Assembly (NCBI RefSeq): GCF_947503795.1 | Contig: NZ_CANNEZ010000001.1 | Location: 673,001 to 737,000, forward strand | Source: an uncultured Jannaschia sp. | GTDB lineage: Bacteria > Pseudomonadota > Alphaproteobacteria > Rhodobacterales > Rhodobacteraceae | Direction of reading: 5' to 3' | DNA length: 64,000 nt | Part shown: piece after piece, positions 55,209 to 64,000 of the stretch | Position numbering within the stretch: position 1 is the stretch's first letter | How the letters are laid out: each line of letters begins with the position of its first letter | The notes under the pieces: model-generated | The model's database searches: none | What the model was told of the DNA's origin: nothing | The model's input: only the letters and a program-made list of their open reading frames with translations | Position numbers and translations under genes: made by a program

Positions 55209-55312
55209 GCGGGGATCTCCCCGCCGCCCCGTCCGAGAGCGAACGACACGGGTGGTCCCGCCGCATGCGGGGCCACCCCTTCCTGTCCCGGCAAGCCCCT
55301 TTTCGGGGGCTT
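55209..55312 (+). other. Hairpins between rplL and rpoB
   Basis: The 281-base gap between rplL and rpoB has two clear stem-loops: GCGGGG/CCCCGC at 55209-55224 with an ATCT loop, and AAGCCCC/GGGGCTT at 55293-55312 with a TTTTCG loop. Neither has a T tract. The position is that of the attenuator and RNase III processing region known in E. coli, which lowers rpoBC expression relative to rplJL. Confidence 0.55.
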
Positions 55313-55455
55313 TCCAGGTCAGGAGGCGGAAACGGGGGCGCGTCCGTGGGACGATGCGCCAGATGGTTTCCCCTCGCACGACCCTTCGCTGGCCCACGGC
55401 GTCCGCAGCCCCGACGGACGCCCGTGCGCGCGAAACCGAGAGAAAGAGACCATCC

Positions 55456-59595
<4,140 letters not shown>

Positions 59596-59604
59596 TCGCG
59601 CGGC

Positions 59605-59659
59605 GGTGCGTGCCGAGCACGCACCCTACGCCCGGTAGGGTGCGTGGTTTCCACGCACC
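59605..59659. repeat. Composite palindrome between rpoB and rpoC
   Basis: Three overlapping perfect palindromes: A, GGTGCGTG/CACGCACC (59605-59612 with 59618-59625); B, CACGCACCCTAC/GTAGGGTGCGTG (59618-59629 with 59635-59646); C, GGTGCGTGG/CCACGCACC (59639-59647 with 59651-59659). A plus C and B exclude each other. The GTAGGGTGCGTGG..CCACGCACC unit looks like a dispersed repeat. Confidence 0.75.
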
Positions 59660-59698
59660 GCTCCTCTTCCAACGCACCCTTTTCACAAAGGTATCAAG

Positions 59699-63937
<4,239 letters not shown>

Positions 63938-63965
63938 TCCCCGGCCGCATGGCAAGAAGAAATAC

Positions 63966-63994
63966 CCCCGCCGGAGCGATCCGGCGGGGTTTTT
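63966..63994 (+). terminator. Terminator of rpoBC
   Basis: CCCCGCCGGA (63966-63975) pairs perfectly with TCCGGCGGGG (63980-63989) around a GCGA tetraloop and is followed by T5 (63990-63994). It closes the rpoBC unit, so genes beyond the window probably have their own promoter. Confidence 0.93.
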
Positions 63995-64000
63995 CGTCCG

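Overview
This is a GC-rich chromosomal window from an alphaproteobacterium, almost certainly Rhodobacterales (Roseobacter/Paracoccus relatives). The evidence is the ChvG/ChvI pair next to pckA and followed by a short HPr kinase, RapZ and PTS proteins; a (2S)-methylsuccinyl-CoA dehydrogenase of the ethylmalonyl-CoA pathway; a tRNA-His without G-1 and with A73, an alphaproteobacterial peculiarity; a GTTC-N7-GTTC type SOS box; and many family-restricted proteins (MmcB, DUF1491, DUF6473, HIG1-type small membrane protein). Gene density is high, with many 4-base ATGA/GTGA overlaps. I see no prophage, insertion sequence, CRISPR array, rRNA operon or defence island.

Layout. 1-3221: end of an HNH endonuclease gene, an isomerase/hydrolase pair, SOS-boxed mmcB, a GNAT acetyltransferase. 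3267-5982: tRNA-His with its own promoter, an ABC1-family kinase and a MalY/PatB aminotransferase. 6329-9501: three peptide deformylase-family genes with an unknown gene between them, then fmt and a small membrane protein; the third deformylase has lost active-site residues. 9557-16208: GMC oxidoreductase, cytochrome c, ispH, rnhA, folK and small membrane or secreted proteins. 16232-19530: rpoZ, rel, DUF2062. 19610-25513: pdxJ-acpS-lepB-rnc-era-recO housekeeping run. 25519-30694: META protein, mcd, TauE-type exporter, DUF3859, pckA. 31003-36482: chvI-chvG-hprK-rapZ-EIIA-ptsH-acyltransferase. 36486-43524: 3-hydroxybutyryl-CoA dehydrogenase, etfBA, glycosyltransferase, cobalamin adenosyltransferase, SDR, SH3 protein. 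43676-48910: parC, DUF898, M48 protease, lipoprotein. 49015-63994: tuf, two tandem secreted paralogues, tRNA-Trp, secE, nusG, rplKA, rplJL, rpoBC and a strong terminator.

Functional links. EtfAB is the expected electron acceptor for the methylsuccinyl-CoA dehydrogenase, and the adenosyltransferase would supply the B12 cofactor for the mutases of the same pathway, so three dispersed loci probably serve acetyl-CoA assimilation. chvI/chvG with pckA and the incomplete PTS (EIIA, HPr, HPr kinase) form a carbon/envelope signalling block. fmt and the deformylases are the two ends of N-formyl-methionine metabolism.

The most interesting points beyond routine annotation are the degenerate third deformylase, the tandem pair of unknown secreted proteins between tuf and tRNA-Trp, mutually exclusive hairpins between rpoB and rpoC, a LexA box that fixes the mmcB start, two exact TTAA-N7-TTAA (CtrA-type) sites, and a hairpin that would bury the etfB ribosome binding site. 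All family names come from reading the sequence; no search was run.
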